Notes: a model not told the origin generated them from the letters alone. A DNA stretch of 64,000 nt from Maribacter sp. 4G9 (GCF_002742265.1 NZ_MDGL01000156.1:104589-168588); one strand, 5' to 3'; shown: positions 36,996 to 48,069, numbered from the stretch's first letter. Numbers and translations are program-made.

Positions 36996-37790
36996 ATGCA
37001 GTACGAAGGTGTCCTAAAAAAAATGCTGACTGAAATGGCAAGTCCCATACAGTATTATTTGGTCTTTGAATCCGACTTTCTGAATATGAACCAAATACTG
37101 GACCACCAGTTGCATATCGAGCTTATAAAGCACCAATGTCTGAACTGCGGTAATGACCGACCCATTTACCGTCAAGGCTTTTGCAGATCCTGCTTTTTCG
37201 ATATTCCGGCCGCAGGCGATTGGATCATGCGACCTGAATTAAGTACCGCGCATTTGGACCAGGAAGACCGGGATTTGGCCTACGAGAAAAAAGTACAATT
37301 GCAGCCTCACATTGTTTATTTGGCGAATTCCAGCAATATAAAGGTAGGTGTTACCAGAAAAACACAAATCCCCACCCGATGGATCGACCAAGGAGCGCAC
37401 GAAGCCATTGAAATTGTGGAAGTGCCCAACAGGTATTTAGCAGGTATTACGGAGGTTGCCCTAAAGGACCATGTATCGGACAAGACCAATTGGCGCAAAA
37501 TGTTGACCAATGATATCGTGGACCAAGATTTGGTGGCATGGCGCAATAAACTGAAGTCGTATATCCCAGAAGAGGCCCTACCCTATTTCATAGAAAGCAA
37601 TACGGAAACCAATTTGGAATTCCCTGTGCTTCAATTTCCCGAAAAAGTCAGGAGCCTGAGCCTGGACAAAACCCCAACCTATCACGGCACCCTAAAAGGA
37701 ATCAAAGGTCAGTACCTTATCTTTGAGGACAATACGGTATTCAATATTCGCGGCAGTGAAGGCTATTACGTGGGACTTACCATTAAATAA
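36996..37790 (+). CDS. DUF2797 zinc-binding protein
   Basis: 264 residues. A CLNCGNDRPIYRQGFCRSC zinc ribbon (Cys48, Cys51, Cys63, Cys66), then HIVYLANSSNIKVGVTRKTQIPTRWIDQGA, the DUF2797 core with GIY-YIG-like features (YLANS, KVGVTR, R). The C-terminal HGTLKGIKGQYLIFE forms a small beta domain. No reaction is established. Confidence 0.88.
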   Translation: MQYEGVLKKMLTEMASPIQYYLVFESDFLNMNQILDHQLHIELIKHQCLNCGNDRPIYRQGFCRSCFFDIPAAGDWIMRPELSTAHLDQEDRDLAYEKKVQLQPHIVYLANSSNIKVGVTRKTQIPTRWIDQGAHEAIEIVEVPNRYLAGITEVALKDHVSDKTNWRKMLTNDIVDQDLVAWRNKLKSYIPEEALPYFIESNTETNLEFPVLQFPEKVRSLSLDKTPTYHGTLKGIKGQYLIFEDNTVFNIRGSEGYYVGLTIK

Positions 37791-37921
37791 AAATGATTTT
37801 TAGAATCCGACTATCCCTAAAAGCCAAAAAAAACTTACCGTTAGTTTCATTTTGAAGTGAAGGTCAATATTCCAAAGGATATTTTCTTGAATGCTCCGCA
37901 GTATGTTTGCGGCTAGGAATT

Positions 37922-40657
37922 CTATGGATTGACAGAATCCTTCTTCGTTTCCGTTTCCGCCTTTTTCTTACCGAAAAGTCCTTTTAAAACATCCTTGGCA
38001 GCCTCCTTAACAGCTTCTTCCTTTTTTGGGGGTGTTGCCAACGTATCTGTTTTGATATTTATGGAATCAGTAGATTTGGAACCTCCAAGCAGTCCTCCTA
38101 ACACTTCCTTGGCACCGGTTTTCGAATCCTGACCATCCGTAGAGTCCTTTTTTGTGGAGTTTGACAGGATGTCCCCTATCAAGTCCTTGGCCTTGTCCTT
38201 ACCCTTATTGATCAATTTTTGTTTTTCGATTTCGATCAATTGACTGGTCAAAGTCTTTATACCCGAAGTCAAATCTGTGGTAACTTCCGGACTATTACAA
38301 ACGCCGCCAATATTGGCGGTTACTGGAATGGTAAGGCTATCCAAAGAACGGTCATCTATCCTCGAAATCAAGTTATTGATATCCTTGCCCAAATACTTAG
38401 ATGGAACCTGTAAGGTAGCCTTGTAATTCATTTTTTGGTCAAAGGTGTGATTCCCATCCACATTTATTTCAATATCCTGGTACCGAATACTGAAAGGCTT
38501 TACTACGACCAGACCATTTTCAAAGGAAAGCTTGGTTTTTAATTCCCTAAGGCTCAGTTTTTCCAAATCGATGAAATCCAGTTTAGTATCCAAAGCGGAT
38601 AACACGGGTGCTTCATCCGTACTGATTTCCCTCGTAAGTACATCGGCTAGAATATTTCCTGTCAATGAAAGAAGATCCGGTGTAAAATCATCTGTTAGAT
38701 TCCCTGAAAGGGAAATATCTGAACTGAATTTCCCCTGTAAAATTTTTGCTACCGGGGCCAAGGCCTGAAACAGTTCCAAGGCTTCAAAGCTTTCCTTCAA
38801 CTCCAATTGGTCCAAAGCCAGCTGCATGGCAAAAGTGGGGGTTTCCTGTTTTGTGGAAACCTCTCCGTTAAAGGCGACCTTACCATCGAACAAAGAAGAG
38901 GTCATATTGCTCAAGATCGCTTTTTCGTCCTTTATCCTCAGGTTTCCGGAAACGTCCCGGAGTGTAATATTATCATAGATAACGGTATTGGCCCTTGCAT
39001 TAAAGTTGGCATCCAAGAAGGAAGGTATTTTGATTCTTTCTTCCGATGCTGTATTCTGGGAGGTAGTATTTTCCGAAGCCTCCCCTGATTCCTCCACCAT
39101 AAAATCGTTCAACGCAAAAGTGTTGGAAACCAAATCAAAGGTGCCCTCCACGTTTTCATTATTGAACAAATACCCCAGAAAATTGTTTATGGTACCTGTA
39201 ATCTGAAAATCCGTTTGTCCCGTGGAGCCCTTCAATTCCCGCAAGGTAACGGACTTAGGATTGAATGCGACCGATGTGGAGCTCAGCACTACCGGATTGG
39301 GAATTTCCTCGGATTTATATTCAAAATCGGTCAGGGTCATTTGCCCTTCCGTCTTTGTATTCTCGTACTGCTTCCTTTCAATGGTAGCCATATCAAAGGC
39401 CGTATTAACATCGGCATCCAATAAGCCCTTTAAGCTGAGTCCCGTTGGCACGGGATATGCCTTTTCAAGATTTGCCAAGTTCATTTTACCATCCAAATGG
39501 GCATCCACCTTGGTATTGCCCATCAATTCGGAAATTTTGGAGGTCATGTTGAACCGATCTTCATCGATCATAAAGGATGCCCTATTGATGTCTACATACG
39601 TATCTTCGGCTATGCCGCTCGTATTGTTAATGGCTATGTCAATAAAAATGTTCTTGACCGTTTTAGGCAGATCGGGATACTTGAACGAGGCATTGTTCGA
39701 GTTGATCTTGATATTGAATTTAGGTATGTGTTCCTCGTCTACGATCCCATTAAAGCGCCCTTCTACTATGAAATCTCCCGTCGTGGTTACATTTGAGATA
39801 TTTTTGGAATAGGTTTCAGGAATAACCGCCAAAAAGTTTTTGAAGTCAGACGATGGTGTCTTAAAACTTATGTCCACTTCTTGGTTGTCCTCGTTCAATT
39901 TCACAAAGCCTTCGAAAACCAATGGCAATTGGTTCACTATGGCCTCATTCTTTAAAAAGGAATATTTGTTCTCGTTCAAATCGATTCCGATCAACGCATC
40001 CAATTGCACCTTGTTCCTGTCCAAATAATTGGTACTGTCCATTTCAAACGAAACGAGGGCATCCGTATGCGTATCCAATTCAGACGTTGCCAACGAAAGG
40101 TCTCCGGTTCCCTTATGGTTCATTTCATCGATTTGCAAATGAATGCCGGTGGCATTATCGTCGTAGATTATTTTTGAATTGACTATTTCGTAGGATTCCA
40201 TATTGAAAGAGAAACCTTCGCTACCCGATGCAGTTTCGTCCCCGCTTGTTTTGGATTCCTTTGCTATATCATAATTGGCATTTTCGGCTTCGTCCAACTT
40301 AATATGCAGTAAGGCTTCGTCCACTATAAGTTTTGAGATGGAGATGGGTTCCCCACCTGATTTCAACAACTGCATCACTCCCATGGACAAGGAAACTTTC
40401 TTGGATGCGAACAAGGTATCGCCCTCAAAAGGTGCCTTGTTCACCAAACTTACGTCCTTAAGACTTACCTCCGCATTGGGAAAACTGCGAATCAAACTTA
40501 AATTGGCATCAGAAAAATCCAGGGTAGCGTTCACGGAATTGTTTACATTGTTCCTGATAATGTGACCAATTTTGGCTTCCAGAAAAAAAGGAACGGAAAC
40601 CAAAAGTCCCACTATAATCAAAAGGATAATACCTGTTATTTTTAATATCTTCTTCAT
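37922..40657 (-). CDS. AsmA-family membrane-anchored protein
   Basis: 911 residues. One N-terminal membrane anchor (about 5-25), then repeated beta segments of the AsmA/TamB bridge type (AsmA N-terminal domain to about 250; AsmA_2-like near 560-800), and a Lys/Asp/Ser-rich low-complexity tail (about 835-911). Such proteins form hydrophobic grooves across the periplasm for phospholipid transport to the outer membrane. Role assigned by family only. Monocistronic. Confidence 0.88.
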   Translation of the reverse strand: MKKILKITGIILLIIVGLLVSVPFFLEAKIGHIIRNNVNNSVNATLDFSDANLSLIRSFPNAEVSLKDVSLVNKAPFEGDTLFASKKVSLSMGVMQLLKSGGEPISISKLIVDEALLHIKLDEAENANYDIAKESKTSGDETASGSEGFSFNMESYEIVNSKIIYDDNATGIHLQIDEMNHKGTGDLSLATSELDTHTDALVSFEMDSTNYLDRNKVQLDALIGIDLNENKYSFLKNEAIVNQLPLVFEGFVKLNEDNQEVDISFKTPSSDFKNFLAVIPETYSKNISNVTTTGDFIVEGRFNGIVDEEHIPKFNIKINSNNASFKYPDLPKTVKNIFIDIAINNTSGIAEDTYVDINRASFMIDEDRFNMTSKISELMGNTKVDAHLDGKMNLANLEKAYPVPTGLSLKGLLDADVNTAFDMATIERKQYENTKTEGQMTLTDFEYKSEEIPNPVVLSSTSVAFNPKSVTLRELKGSTGQTDFQITGTINNFLGYLFNNENVEGTFDLVSNTFALNDFMVEESGEASENTTSQNTASEERIKIPSFLDANFNARANTVIYDNITLRDVSGNLRIKDEKAILSNMTSSLFDGKVAFNGEVSTKQETPTFAMQLALDQLELKESFEALELFQALAPVAKILQGKFSSDISLSGNLTDDFTPDLLSLTGNILADVLTREISTDEAPVLSALDTKLDFIDLEKLSLRELKTKLSFENGLVVVKPFSIRYQDIEINVDGNHTFDQKMNYKATLQVPSKYLGKDINNLISRIDDRSLDSLTIPVTANIGGVCNSPEVTTDLTSGIKTLTSQLIEIEKQKLINKGKDKAKDLIGDILSNSTKKDSTDGQDSKTGAKEVLGGLLGGSKSTDSINIKTDTLATPPKKEEAVKEAAKDVLKGLFGKKKAETETKKDSVNP

Positions 40658-40771
40658 ACTATTTTTTATACGTGCAGTCGAGTAACAAACTATTGAAAAT
40701 CACTCGCTATTCTTGATGCTTTCCTATCGATTGTTAATGCTAACGATAAAACTCAGAAAACGGTGCTATTA

Positions 40772-41482
40772 TTATGTATCAAGGTCGATTTCCTCGCCCA
40801 GGGCCAGGTTAAACCGTTTCCTCATTAGATATACGAAGAAATACAGGAAAGGGGTGTCGATCAAGGCTATTAAAATCTTAAAAAGAAAGCCGCTGACGAC
40901 CAAGCCGAAAAATAGGTCCCATGGCAGAACCTTAAAGATGCAAAGCAGACCAACTACGGTAAACGTGTCCACAAATTGCGATAGAAAGGTGGAAAAATTG
41001 TTCCGAAGCCATAAATATCTTCCCTGGGTCAGCTTTTTCCAGAAATGGTAAATTGCAATGTCGATATATTGGGCAGCCAAATATGCCAGCATAGAGGCCA
41101 GCACCGCAATTGGCGAGAGCGCAAATACCCGACTAAAGATTGCATCATCCAACGGGGATGATTCTATAGCGGGCGCTACATCGGCCAATAGCACTAGGCC
41201 CATGGAGAAAAAAGAGGCAAAAATGCCCGCCGTAACGATTTGGTTGGCTTTTTTTCGCCCAAAAATCTCGGAAATCAAGTCGGTAATCAAAAAAGTAATC
41301 GGGTAAGGCAACACACCTACGGAAATCTCGAACAATGAAACCCCAAAAACGGTAAAGTCCCCAAAGGGCTTCCAATAGAAAAACTTTTGAAATATGAGGT
41401 TGGATACTACCAAAGAGGTGATGAAGAGCGCCCCGAGGTATAAATAAATACGTCTAGCCAACAACTTGTCCTTCAGCACCAT
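40772..41482 (-). CDS. Queuosine precursor transporter (YhhQ/DUF165)
   Basis: 236 residues, six hydrophobic helices. PYPITFLITDLISEIFGRKKA and FLSQFVDTFTVVGLL are the YhhQ signatures. E. coli YhhQ imports the queuosine precursors preQ0 and preQ1. It begins one base after the sppA stop, so the pair is cotranscribed, though no functional link is evident. Confidence 0.92.
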   Translation of the reverse strand: MVLKDKLLARRIYLYLGALFITSLVVSNLIFQKFFYWKPFGDFTVFGVSLFEISVGVLPYPITFLITDLISEIFGRKKANQIVTAGIFASFFSMGLVLLADVAPAIESSPLDDAIFSRVFALSPIAVLASMLAYLAAQYIDIAIYHFWKKLTQGRYLWLRNNFSTFLSQFVDTFTVVGLLCIFKVLPWDLFFGLVVSGFLFKILIALIDTPFLYFFVYLMRKRFNLALGEEIDLDT

Positions 41483-41483
41483 C

Positions 41484-43244
41484 TTACTTTATTTTCAAGG
41501 TGAAGGGCATTCTGGCCTGGATTCCCTTTTGGTCCCTATAGGATTTGATATCCTTTAAAACCTGATACGCCTCTTCCCCAATCTCTTCCCTGATCATATT
41601 TTCCTTGGCTTTCGCCCCAGCACCCGATATATCCTCCATAAAACGCTCAAAGCCGGATTTGTACTTTGGATATTTACGTATCCCAAAACTTTCTATTTGG
41701 GCCATTTTGGCGGCCTCGTCAATGGCATCCTCCAAGGTACCTAACTCATCCACCAACCCCAATCTTTGCGCATCCACCCCGCTCCATACACGGCCTTGTG
41801 CGAGGCTATCTGCCTGTGCCATGGAAAAGTTCCTACCGTTGGAAACCCTTTTCAAAAAAGTTTCATAGGTATCCTCGATGCTCTCCTGAACCTGATTTCT
41901 AAATGCCTCGCCCATGGGTTCAAAAAGGGAATATTCCACTGAATTCCTATTGGTTCCTACCTGTTCCGCATTAATGCCGATATCCTTGGCCAAACCATGA
42001 ATATTGGGTATTGTTCCAAAAACGCCTATGGAACCTGTAATGGTGGTTGGTTCCGCAAAGATCTTATCGGCCCCTGCCGCAATGTAGTAACCGCCAGAGG
42101 CCGCCACATTGCCCATTGAGACCACTACGGGCTTCACTTCCTTGGCCAATTCCACTTCCCGCCATATGATATCGGAGGTAAGGGCACTACCCCCGGGTGA
42201 ATTTACCCTTAGTACTATGGCCTTTACCTTTTCATCCTCACGGGCCTTGATCAAAGTTTCGTTGATAATACCTTGACCGATAACATCCGGTCCGCCCTCG
42301 CCATAAAATATTTCCCCTTGGGCAAATATGACCGCTATTTTATCGTTCCCTGATTTTAATTCCTTTTTGCTAGCGAACCGAGTATAATCATCCAAGGAAA
42401 TGTAATTGATATCCTCATTTTCTTCTACGGAAAGTGCACGGGTGATTACACTCTCGTATTCATCATAGAAGAGAACGTCATCGATCAAACCGTTTTGTTT
42501 GGCATACTTGGGCAACCTACCGCCCAAGGTATCGGCAATGGCATTAAGGTCGTTCACCGTAAGGTTCCTATTCCTTGAAATATCGTCTATCATGGAATCC
42601 CAAAGGGATTGGATCAGTTCCTTTATTTGGGTCCTATTAGCATCGCTCATTTCATTCTCCAAAAAAGGCTCCACGGCACTTTTATACTTGCCATGACGTA
42701 TGACCTCCATCTTAACGCCGGTTTTTTCCTGTAACTCTTTAAAATAGAGCACTTCGGAAGAAAGCCCCCTAAAATCCAAAGCCCCAACCGGATTCAAGAA
42801 AATGGAGTCGGCCACACTGGCCAGATAGTAATCCTTTTGGGAATAAAAATCCCCATAGGCATATATGAATTTACCGGATTCCTTAAAGTCGCCCAATACT
42901 TTACGAAGCGTTTGGGTCTGGGCCAATCCGGCCAGCAAAAAATTATTGTTGATACTTATTCCAAGTATCCTATCATCGTCCTTTGCTACGGTAATGGCGT
43001 GTAGAATTTCATCCAAGCCTTGGGATTCCTCGAAAAGACCTGAAAACGGATTCATATCACTGCTACCGGTATAATCCGCAATGGGCCGCTGTAGTTGAAT
43101 CTCCAATACAGAATTATTCTTGACGTTCACCGTATCCTCCCCGCTTCCCAAAAGAGCAATAAACACGAAGAACATCACAAAGATGATTCCTAATGCAATC
43201 ATGGTGCCAAGAATGGCGGCCAAAAGGTTTCTCAAAAAGTTCAT
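41484..43244 (-). CDS. sppA: Signal peptide peptidase SppA (67K type)
   Basis: 586 residues, two tandem SppA domains. N-terminal membrane segment 8-32. The catalytic Lys lies in the first half (Lys188, GKYKSAVEPF) and the nucleophile Ser383 in the second (MGNVAASGGYYIA), the split Ser/Lys dyad of the long form. It clips cleaved signal peptides in the inner membrane. Divergent from folK-dNK with only 70 bp between them. Confidence 0.95.
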   Translation of the reverse strand: MNFLRNLLAAILGTMIALGIIFVMFFVFIALLGSGEDTVNVKNNSVLEIQLQRPIADYTGSSDMNPFSGLFEESQGLDEILHAITVAKDDDRILGISINNNFLLAGLAQTQTLRKVLGDFKESGKFIYAYGDFYSQKDYYLASVADSIFLNPVGALDFRGLSSEVLYFKELQEKTGVKMEVIRHGKYKSAVEPFLENEMSDANRTQIKELIQSLWDSMIDDISRNRNLTVNDLNAIADTLGGRLPKYAKQNGLIDDVLFYDEYESVITRALSVEENEDINYISLDDYTRFASKKELKSGNDKIAVIFAQGEIFYGEGGPDVIGQGIINETLIKAREDEKVKAIVLRVNSPGGSALTSDIIWREVELAKEVKPVVVSMGNVAASGGYYIAAGADKIFAEPTTITGSIGVFGTIPNIHGLAKDIGINAEQVGTNRNSVEYSLFEPMGEAFRNQVQESIEDTYETFLKRVSNGRNFSMAQADSLAQGRVWSGVDAQRLGLVDELGTLEDAIDEAAKMAQIESFGIRKYPKYKSGFERFMEDISGAGAKAKENMIREEIGEEAYQVLKDIKSYRDQKGIQARMPFTLKIK

Positions 43245-43314
43245 TTAAGGCAATTTTTATTAGCCTGCAAAGATAACCAATGTGAATTTGTTTTAGTTAT
43301 TTTGCCATCATATT

Positions 43315-44460
43315 ATGACAAAAGCCCGCACCGTTTATCTATCCATTGGCAGTAATCTAGGCCAAAAGCGAAACAACCTACAAAAGGCAGTTTTCCTAAT
43401 TGGTGAACGTATTGGCGAGATTATCGCTATTTCCCATATTTACAACACCCCTGCCCTAGGTTTTGATTCTGATGATTTTTTCAATGCTTGCGTGGAACTA
43501 AAATCGGCACTACCGCCAGAGGAAGTATTGGATAAAATACTGGCCATAGAAAAACATTTGGGAAGGGAAAGGCGTGGTGAAACAGGTTACCAAAGCAGGA
43601 ACATAGACTTGGATATCATTTATTACGACAAGGAGGTCATGGAAACGGAACGGTTGACACTTCCCCACCCCAGAATGACAGAACGTAAATTCGTCTTAAA
43701 ACCCTTGGCCGATATTGCCCCGCAATTCTATCATCCCGTGGTGAACAAGGACACGCGGAATTTATTACAGGAAACCAGGGACAAGAGCGAGATCACTAAA
43801 CTGCCCATAAAACCCTATAAGGATAGGGTAGCATTGTTTTCCGATGTACAATTTCTTGCCATAGAGGGAAATATAGGTGCCGGAAAAACCAGTTTGGCCA
43901 CAAAAATATCCGAAGATTTCAATGCCAAATTGATTTTGGAGCGTTTTGCGGAAAACCCCTTCCTTCCAAATTTTTATAAAGATAAAGCGCGGTATGCCTT
44001 TCCCTTGGAAATGTCCTTCCTGGCCGATAGGTACCAACAATACATGGACGATACCAATCAATTCGATCTGTTCAAAAACTTTATGGTCAGTGATTATGAT
44101 ATCTTCAAGTCACTGATTTTTGCCAAGGTAACCCTTCAAAAGGATGAATTCGATCTATACCGTAAGATTTTTAATTTTATGTACAAAGAGGTGAAAAAGC
44201 CCAAAATCTACGTCTATCTGTACCAGACAACGGAGCGACTTTTGGAACAAATCAAAAATAGGGGAAGGGACTATGAACAGAGCATTGACTCCGTATATCT
44301 AGAGAAAATCAATCGAGGGTATCTTGATTTTTTAAAGACATATCCCCAACAAAATCAGTTGATTATAGATGTTTCCGATTTGGATTTCGTAAACAGTCCC
44401 AAGGACTATAAAACCATTTTAGGCCGTATCACCGATTTTGCCCTAGCACAGCGGGATTAA
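43315..44460 (+). CDS. folK: FolK-deoxynucleoside kinase fusion
   Basis: 381 residues. Residues 1-~158 are 6-hydroxymethyl-7,8-dihydropterin pyrophosphokinase (SIGSNLGQKRNNL, RRGETGYQSRNIDLDIIYYD with the two metal Asp98 and Asp100, LPHPRMTERKFVLKPL). Residues ~178-381 are a dNK-type kinase with P-loop EGNIGAGKT (184-192), ERFAENPF, the LADRYQQY region and the lid RGRDYEQSI. FolK feeds folate synthesis; dNK salvages deoxynucleosides. Both domains look complete. Confidence 0.95.
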   Translation: MTKARTVYLSIGSNLGQKRNNLQKAVFLIGERIGEIIAISHIYNTPALGFDSDDFFNACVELKSALPPEEVLDKILAIEKHLGRERRGETGYQSRNIDLDIIYYDKEVMETERLTLPHPRMTERKFVLKPLADIAPQFYHPVVNKDTRNLLQETRDKSEITKLPIKPYKDRVALFSDVQFLAIEGNIGAGKTSLATKISEDFNAKLILERFAENPFLPNFYKDKARYAFPLEMSFLADRYQQYMDDTNQFDLFKNFMVSDYDIFKSLIFAKVTLQKDEFDLYRKIFNFMYKEVKKPKIYVYLYQTTERLLEQIKNRGRDYEQSIDSVYLEKINRGYLDFLKTYPQQNQLIIDVSDLDFVNSPKDYKTILGRITDFALAQRD

Positions 44461-44549
44461 CACAATTTTGGCAATTTACTTGCACAATAGAAAGGAATTT
44501 ACTTTCTTGGTAGGCTCTTTTGAGAAACTAACTAACTCAAACTATACTT

Positions 44550-44579
44550 AAAGCCCGGTGTTGCCGGGCTTTTATTTTT
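44550..44579. terminator. Bidirectional terminator between folK-dNK and the SpoU gene
   Basis: AAAGCCCGG (44550-44558) pairs with CCGGGCTTT (44564-44572), loop TGTTG. TTTATTTTT follows on plus; on minus the stem is followed by AAGTATAGTT. The minus-strand gene ends at 44572, inside it. Confidence 0.85.
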
Positions 44580-45117
44580 GCAGCTTGGACCAGAAGTCCC
44601 AAACCACCACCCCAACACTTACAGCTATATTCAAGGAATGTTTCGTGCCAAATTGGGGTATTTCCAATACCGAATCGCATTCGTCCACTACTTGTTGCTG
44701 AACCCCTTTTACTTCGTTCCCAAAAACCAACGCGTACTTTCCTGTCTTTTTTGGAAAAAACCCATGAATCATTTGCGACCCCTCCGCCTGCTCTATCGCC
44801 AAATTCATATAACCGTTTTGGGCAAGCCTTGGCAGCAGATGCATTACATCTTCCACATATTCCCAATCCACACTTTCAGTAGCACCCAGGGCCGTTTTGT
44901 GTATATCCTTGTGGGGCGGTCTTGCGGTAATACCGCATAAGTAGATTTTTTCTATCAAAAAAGCATCGGAAGTTCTAAATACGGATCCAATGTTGTTCAG
45001 GCTACGTATGTTGTCCAGTATGATACATACCGGGATTTTTTCGGTTTTTTTAAACTGGTCCACGTCCAATCTCTCCAGTTCCTCGTTCTTTCGTTTTCTC
45101 ATGGGGATACTTTTCAA
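44572..45117 (-). CDS. SpoU/TrmH-family RNA 2'-O-ribose methyltransferase
   Basis: 181 residues of SPOUT fold. Motif 1 LDNIRSLNNIGSVFRTSDAF (Asn/Arg active site), motif 2 YALVFGNEVKGVQQ, motif 3 LEIPQFGTKHSLNIAVSVGVVVWDF. No N-terminal L30e-like domain, so the RNA target (tRNA position 18/34 or rRNA) cannot be fixed. It is trmH/yibK-sized. Confidence 0.9.
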   Translation of the reverse strand: MKSIPMRKRKNEELERLDVDQFKKTEKIPVCIILDNIRSLNNIGSVFRTSDAFLIEKIYLCGITARPPHKDIHKTALGATESVDWEYVEDVMHLLPRLAQNGYMNLAIEQAEGSQMIHGFFPKKTGKYALVFGNEVKGVQQQVVDECDSVLEIPQFGTKHSLNIAVSVGVVVWDFWSKLQK

Positions 45118-45205
45118 CTATCAACGGTAAATATCAACAAAAATTCAAATCGCATGGGGAATACCATATATTCGTGTTCAATCGACAAAAATAGGTAGAG
45201 AACAA

Positions 45206-47827
45206 GTGGCAGCGAAAGGAAATACGAAAAAGGTAACCCCATTGATGAAACAATACAATACCATCAAGACCAAATATCCTGATGCCCTATTGCTTTTTCG
45301 TGTAGGTGACTTTTATGAGACTTTTGGCGAAGATGCGGTGAAGGCCTCCAAAATCCTTGGCATTATTTTAACCCATAGAAACAATGGCGGGGATCGTACG
45401 GAACTTGCAGGCTTCCCACATCATTCGTTAAACACCTATCTGCCCAAATTGGTGAAGGCCGGTCAGCGCGTAGCCATTTGCGACCAGTTGGAAGACCCTA
45501 AACAGACCAAGACCATTGTAAAAAGAGGGGTTACGGAATTGGTTACCCCAGGGGTGGCCCTAAACGATGATATCCTTCAGGCCAAAAGCAACAATTTTCT
45601 ATGTGCCGTGCATTTTGGCAGAAAAAAAATAGGAGTTGCGTTCGTGGATATATCCACGGGAGAATTTTTAACCTCAGAGGGGAACGAGGAGCAGGTGGAC
45701 AAATTGCTACAAAACTTTGGCCCAAACGAAATATTGGTATCCAAAGTACACAAAAAGGAATTTTCCGAAGTATTTGGAAATCAATTCCATACATTCTACA
45801 TGGAAGATTGGGTCTATCAAGAAGATTATGCCCTGGAAAACCTGACAAACCATTTTAAGACCAAATCCCTCAAGGGATTTGGGGTGGACCACCTTAACCA
45901 TGGAATCATAGCCTCCGGTGTGGTACTACACTACCTATCCGAGACCCAGCATAGACAACTTCAGCATATCAACAGCTTACAACGCATTGCGGAGGACGAT
46001 TATATTTGGATGGATCGTTTCACGATCAAAAACCTGGAACTGTACCATTCCAACAACGAGAACGCCGTTACATTATTGGACATTATTGACAAAACGATTT
46101 CCCCCATGGGAGGACGGATGATCAAACGATGGTTGGCGCTGCCCTTAAAAAATATCCAAAAAATAACAAGCCGCCATGAAGTGGTGCGGCACTTGTCCGA
46201 CAATGAGCAAGAGTTGGACAAACTGCAGGCGAACATTAAACACATGGGCGATTTGGAGCGTCTAATCTCCAAAATTTCGACCGGAAAGGTCAACCCCAAA
46301 GAAGTTGTACAACTAAAAAACTCCTTGGAGGCCATTATCCCCATAAAGCAAATCGCATCCAACGCGCAGAACGATGCCCTGGCCCTTCTTGGCGATAAAT
46401 TGCAATCCTGTGATTTGCTCCGTTCAAAAATCAAGGAAATGCTCAATGAGGAAGCGCCAGTAAATATCCTGAAGGGCAATGTAATCGCCCAAGGCTTTTC
46501 AAGTGAACTGGATGAATTACGCGGCCTTGCCACCAGTGGAAAGGACTATTTGGACCAGATGCTGGAACGTGAAACGGGCGCCACAGGCATTACCTCCCTC
46601 AAAATAGCGTCCAACAATGTATTCGGTTATTATATCGAAGTTAGAAATACCCATAAAAACAAGGTTCCCGATACTTGGATCAGAAAACAAACCTTGGTCA
46701 ATGCCGAACGCTATATTACAGAGGAGCTTAAGGAATATGAGTCCAAAATCTTAGGCGCCGAAGAACGCATTACCTCCTTAGAACAACAGTTGTTTTCACA
46801 GCTTATCGTTTGGATGCAAGAATACATCCAACCCGTACAAAACAATGCTCACCTTATTGCCCAGCTCGACTGTCTCTGTGGGTTTGCCCAATTGGCCAAG
46901 GAAAACAACTATGTAATGCCCGAACTCAGCGACTCTACCGATATTTCCATAAAGAACGGAAGGCACCCTGTCATAGAAAAACAATTGCCCTTGGGAGAAG
47001 CTTATATTGCCAACGATGTAAAGTTGGATAGGAGCAACCAACAGATCATTATGATTACGGGGCCCAATATGAGTGGTAAATCGGCCATTCTAAGACAAAC
47101 GGCCCTCATTGTGCTCTTGGCACAAATGGGAAGTTTTGTTCCAGCGGAGGCGGCACAAATTGGCTATGTGGACAAAATTTTCACCAGGGTTGGCGCCAGT
47201 GACAACATTTCCATGGGGGAATCCACCTTTATGGTAGAAATGAACGAAACCGCCTCCATCCTCAATAACCTATCTGAAAGAAGTTTGGTGCTTTTGGATG
47301 AAATAGGTCGGGGAACCAGTACCTATGATGGTATTTCTATCGCTTGGGCCATTTCAGAATACCTGCATGAACATCCGGCACGTGCCAAAACATTGTTCGC
47401 CACGCACTACCATGAACTCAATGAAATGGCGGCCACTTTTGAGCGTATTAAAAATTACAATGTTTCCGTAAAGGAACTCAAGGACAATGTGCTTTTTCTA
47501 AGAAAATTGACACCGGGTGGCAGCGAGCATAGTTTTGGTATCCATGTTGCCAAAATGGCGGGTATGCCCCAGCAGGTCATCTCAAAGGCCAATAAGATTC
47601 TCAAGAAGTTGGAGAAATCGCATTCCAGCGAGGAACTCACCGAAAAAATGTCTACGGTACAAAACGAAATGCAGTTGAGCTTCTTTAATTTGGACGATCC
47701 ATTGTTGGAAGAAATCAAGGAAGAAATCCTGCATTTGGATATTGATACTTTGACCCCTGTGGAGGCCTTGATGAAATTAAACGAGATAAAACGCTTGTTG
47801 TCAAAAAAGAAGAAAGCCACCTCGTAA
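45206..47827 (+). CDS. mutS: DNA mismatch repair protein MutS
   Basis: 873 residues from GTG 45206 ([18 protein letters not shown]). Mismatch-binding domain has the FYETFGEDA Phe-x-Glu wedge ([12 protein letters not shown]). ATPase has Walker A GPNMSGKS (619-626), [16 protein letters not shown]alker B and the [10 protein letters not shown] motif. C-terminal dimerisation helix is present. Recognises mismatches and recruits MutL. Confidence 0.97.
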   Translation: MAAKGNTKKVTPLMKQYNTIKTKYPDALLLFRVGDFYETFGEDAVKASKILGIILTHRNNGGDRTELAGFPHHSLNTYLPKLVKAGQRVAICDQLEDPKQTKTIVKRGVTELVTPGVALNDDILQAKSNNFLCAVHFGRKKIGVAFVDISTGEFLTSEGNEEQVDKLLQNFGPNEILVSKVHKKEFSEVFGNQFHTFYMEDWVYQEDYALENLTNHFKTKSLKGFGVDHLNHGIIASGVVLHYLSETQHRQLQHINSLQRIAEDDYIWMDRFTIKNLELYHSNNENAVTLLDIIDKTISPMGGRMIKRWLALPLKNIQKITSRHEVVRHLSDNEQELDKLQANIKHMGDLERLISKISTGKVNPKEVVQLKNSLEAIIPIKQIASNAQNDALALLGDKLQSCDLLRSKIKEMLNEEAPVNILKGNVIAQGFSSELDELRGLATSGKDYLDQMLERETGATGITSLKIASNNVFGYYIEVRNTHKNKVPDTWIRKQTLVNAERYITEELKEYESKILGAEERITSLEQQLFSQLIVWMQEYIQPVQNNAHLIAQLDCLCGFAQLAKENNYVMPELSDSTDISIKNGRHPVIEKQLPLGEAYIANDVKLDRSNQQIIMITGPNMSGKSAILRQTALIVLLAQMGSFVPAEAAQIGYVDKIFTRVGASDNISMGESTFMVEMNETASILNNLSERSLVLLDEIGRGTSTYDGISIAWAISEYLHEHPARAKTLFATHYHELNEMAATFERIKNYNVSVKELKDNVLFLRKLTPGGSEHSFGIHVAKMAGMPQQVISKANKILKKLEKSHSSEELTEKMSTVQNEMQLSFFNLDDPLLEEIKEEILHLDIDTLTPVEALMKLNEIKRLLSKKKKATS

Positions 47828-47922
47828 CAAAAACTATTCTTTTGCTTTTTTTACTTTGACATTTATAGAATTGTATTAAATTTGCATCCGCATCTTTTAG
47901 GAGATGTACGTTCTTTAGATTT

Positions 47923-47995
47923 GCGAAAATAGCTCAGTTGGTAGAGCGCCACCTTGCCAAGGTGGAGGTCGCGGGTTCGAATCCCGTTTTTCGCT
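47923..47995 (+). tRNA. tRNA-Gly (anticodon GCC)
   Basis: 73 nt. Acceptor GCGAAAA pairs with TTTTCGC, D-arm GCTCAGTTGGTAGAGC, anticodon stem CCACC/GGTGG with loop TTGCCAA (GCC), T-arm GCGGG TTCGAAT CCCGT, discriminator T. CCA is not encoded. Confidence 0.97.
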
Positions 47996-48003
47996 CAATT
48001 TTT

Positions 48004-48051
48004 ACTCCGCAAGGCTACGGCTACGCTTAGCCATTACCCGCGGAGTTTTTT
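48004..48051 (+). terminator. Terminator after tRNA-Gly
   Basis: ACTCCGC (48004-48010) pairs with GCGGAGT (48040-48046), 29-base loop, then six Ts. Starts 8 bp after the tRNA. Confidence 0.7.
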
Positions 48052-48069
48052 ATTTAAAACAATAAGTCC

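Noticed and set aside
37897..37913. Terminator after the AsmA gene (CCGCA/TGCGG stem)
   Set aside because: The stem is only five pairs and has no T-run on the minus strand.
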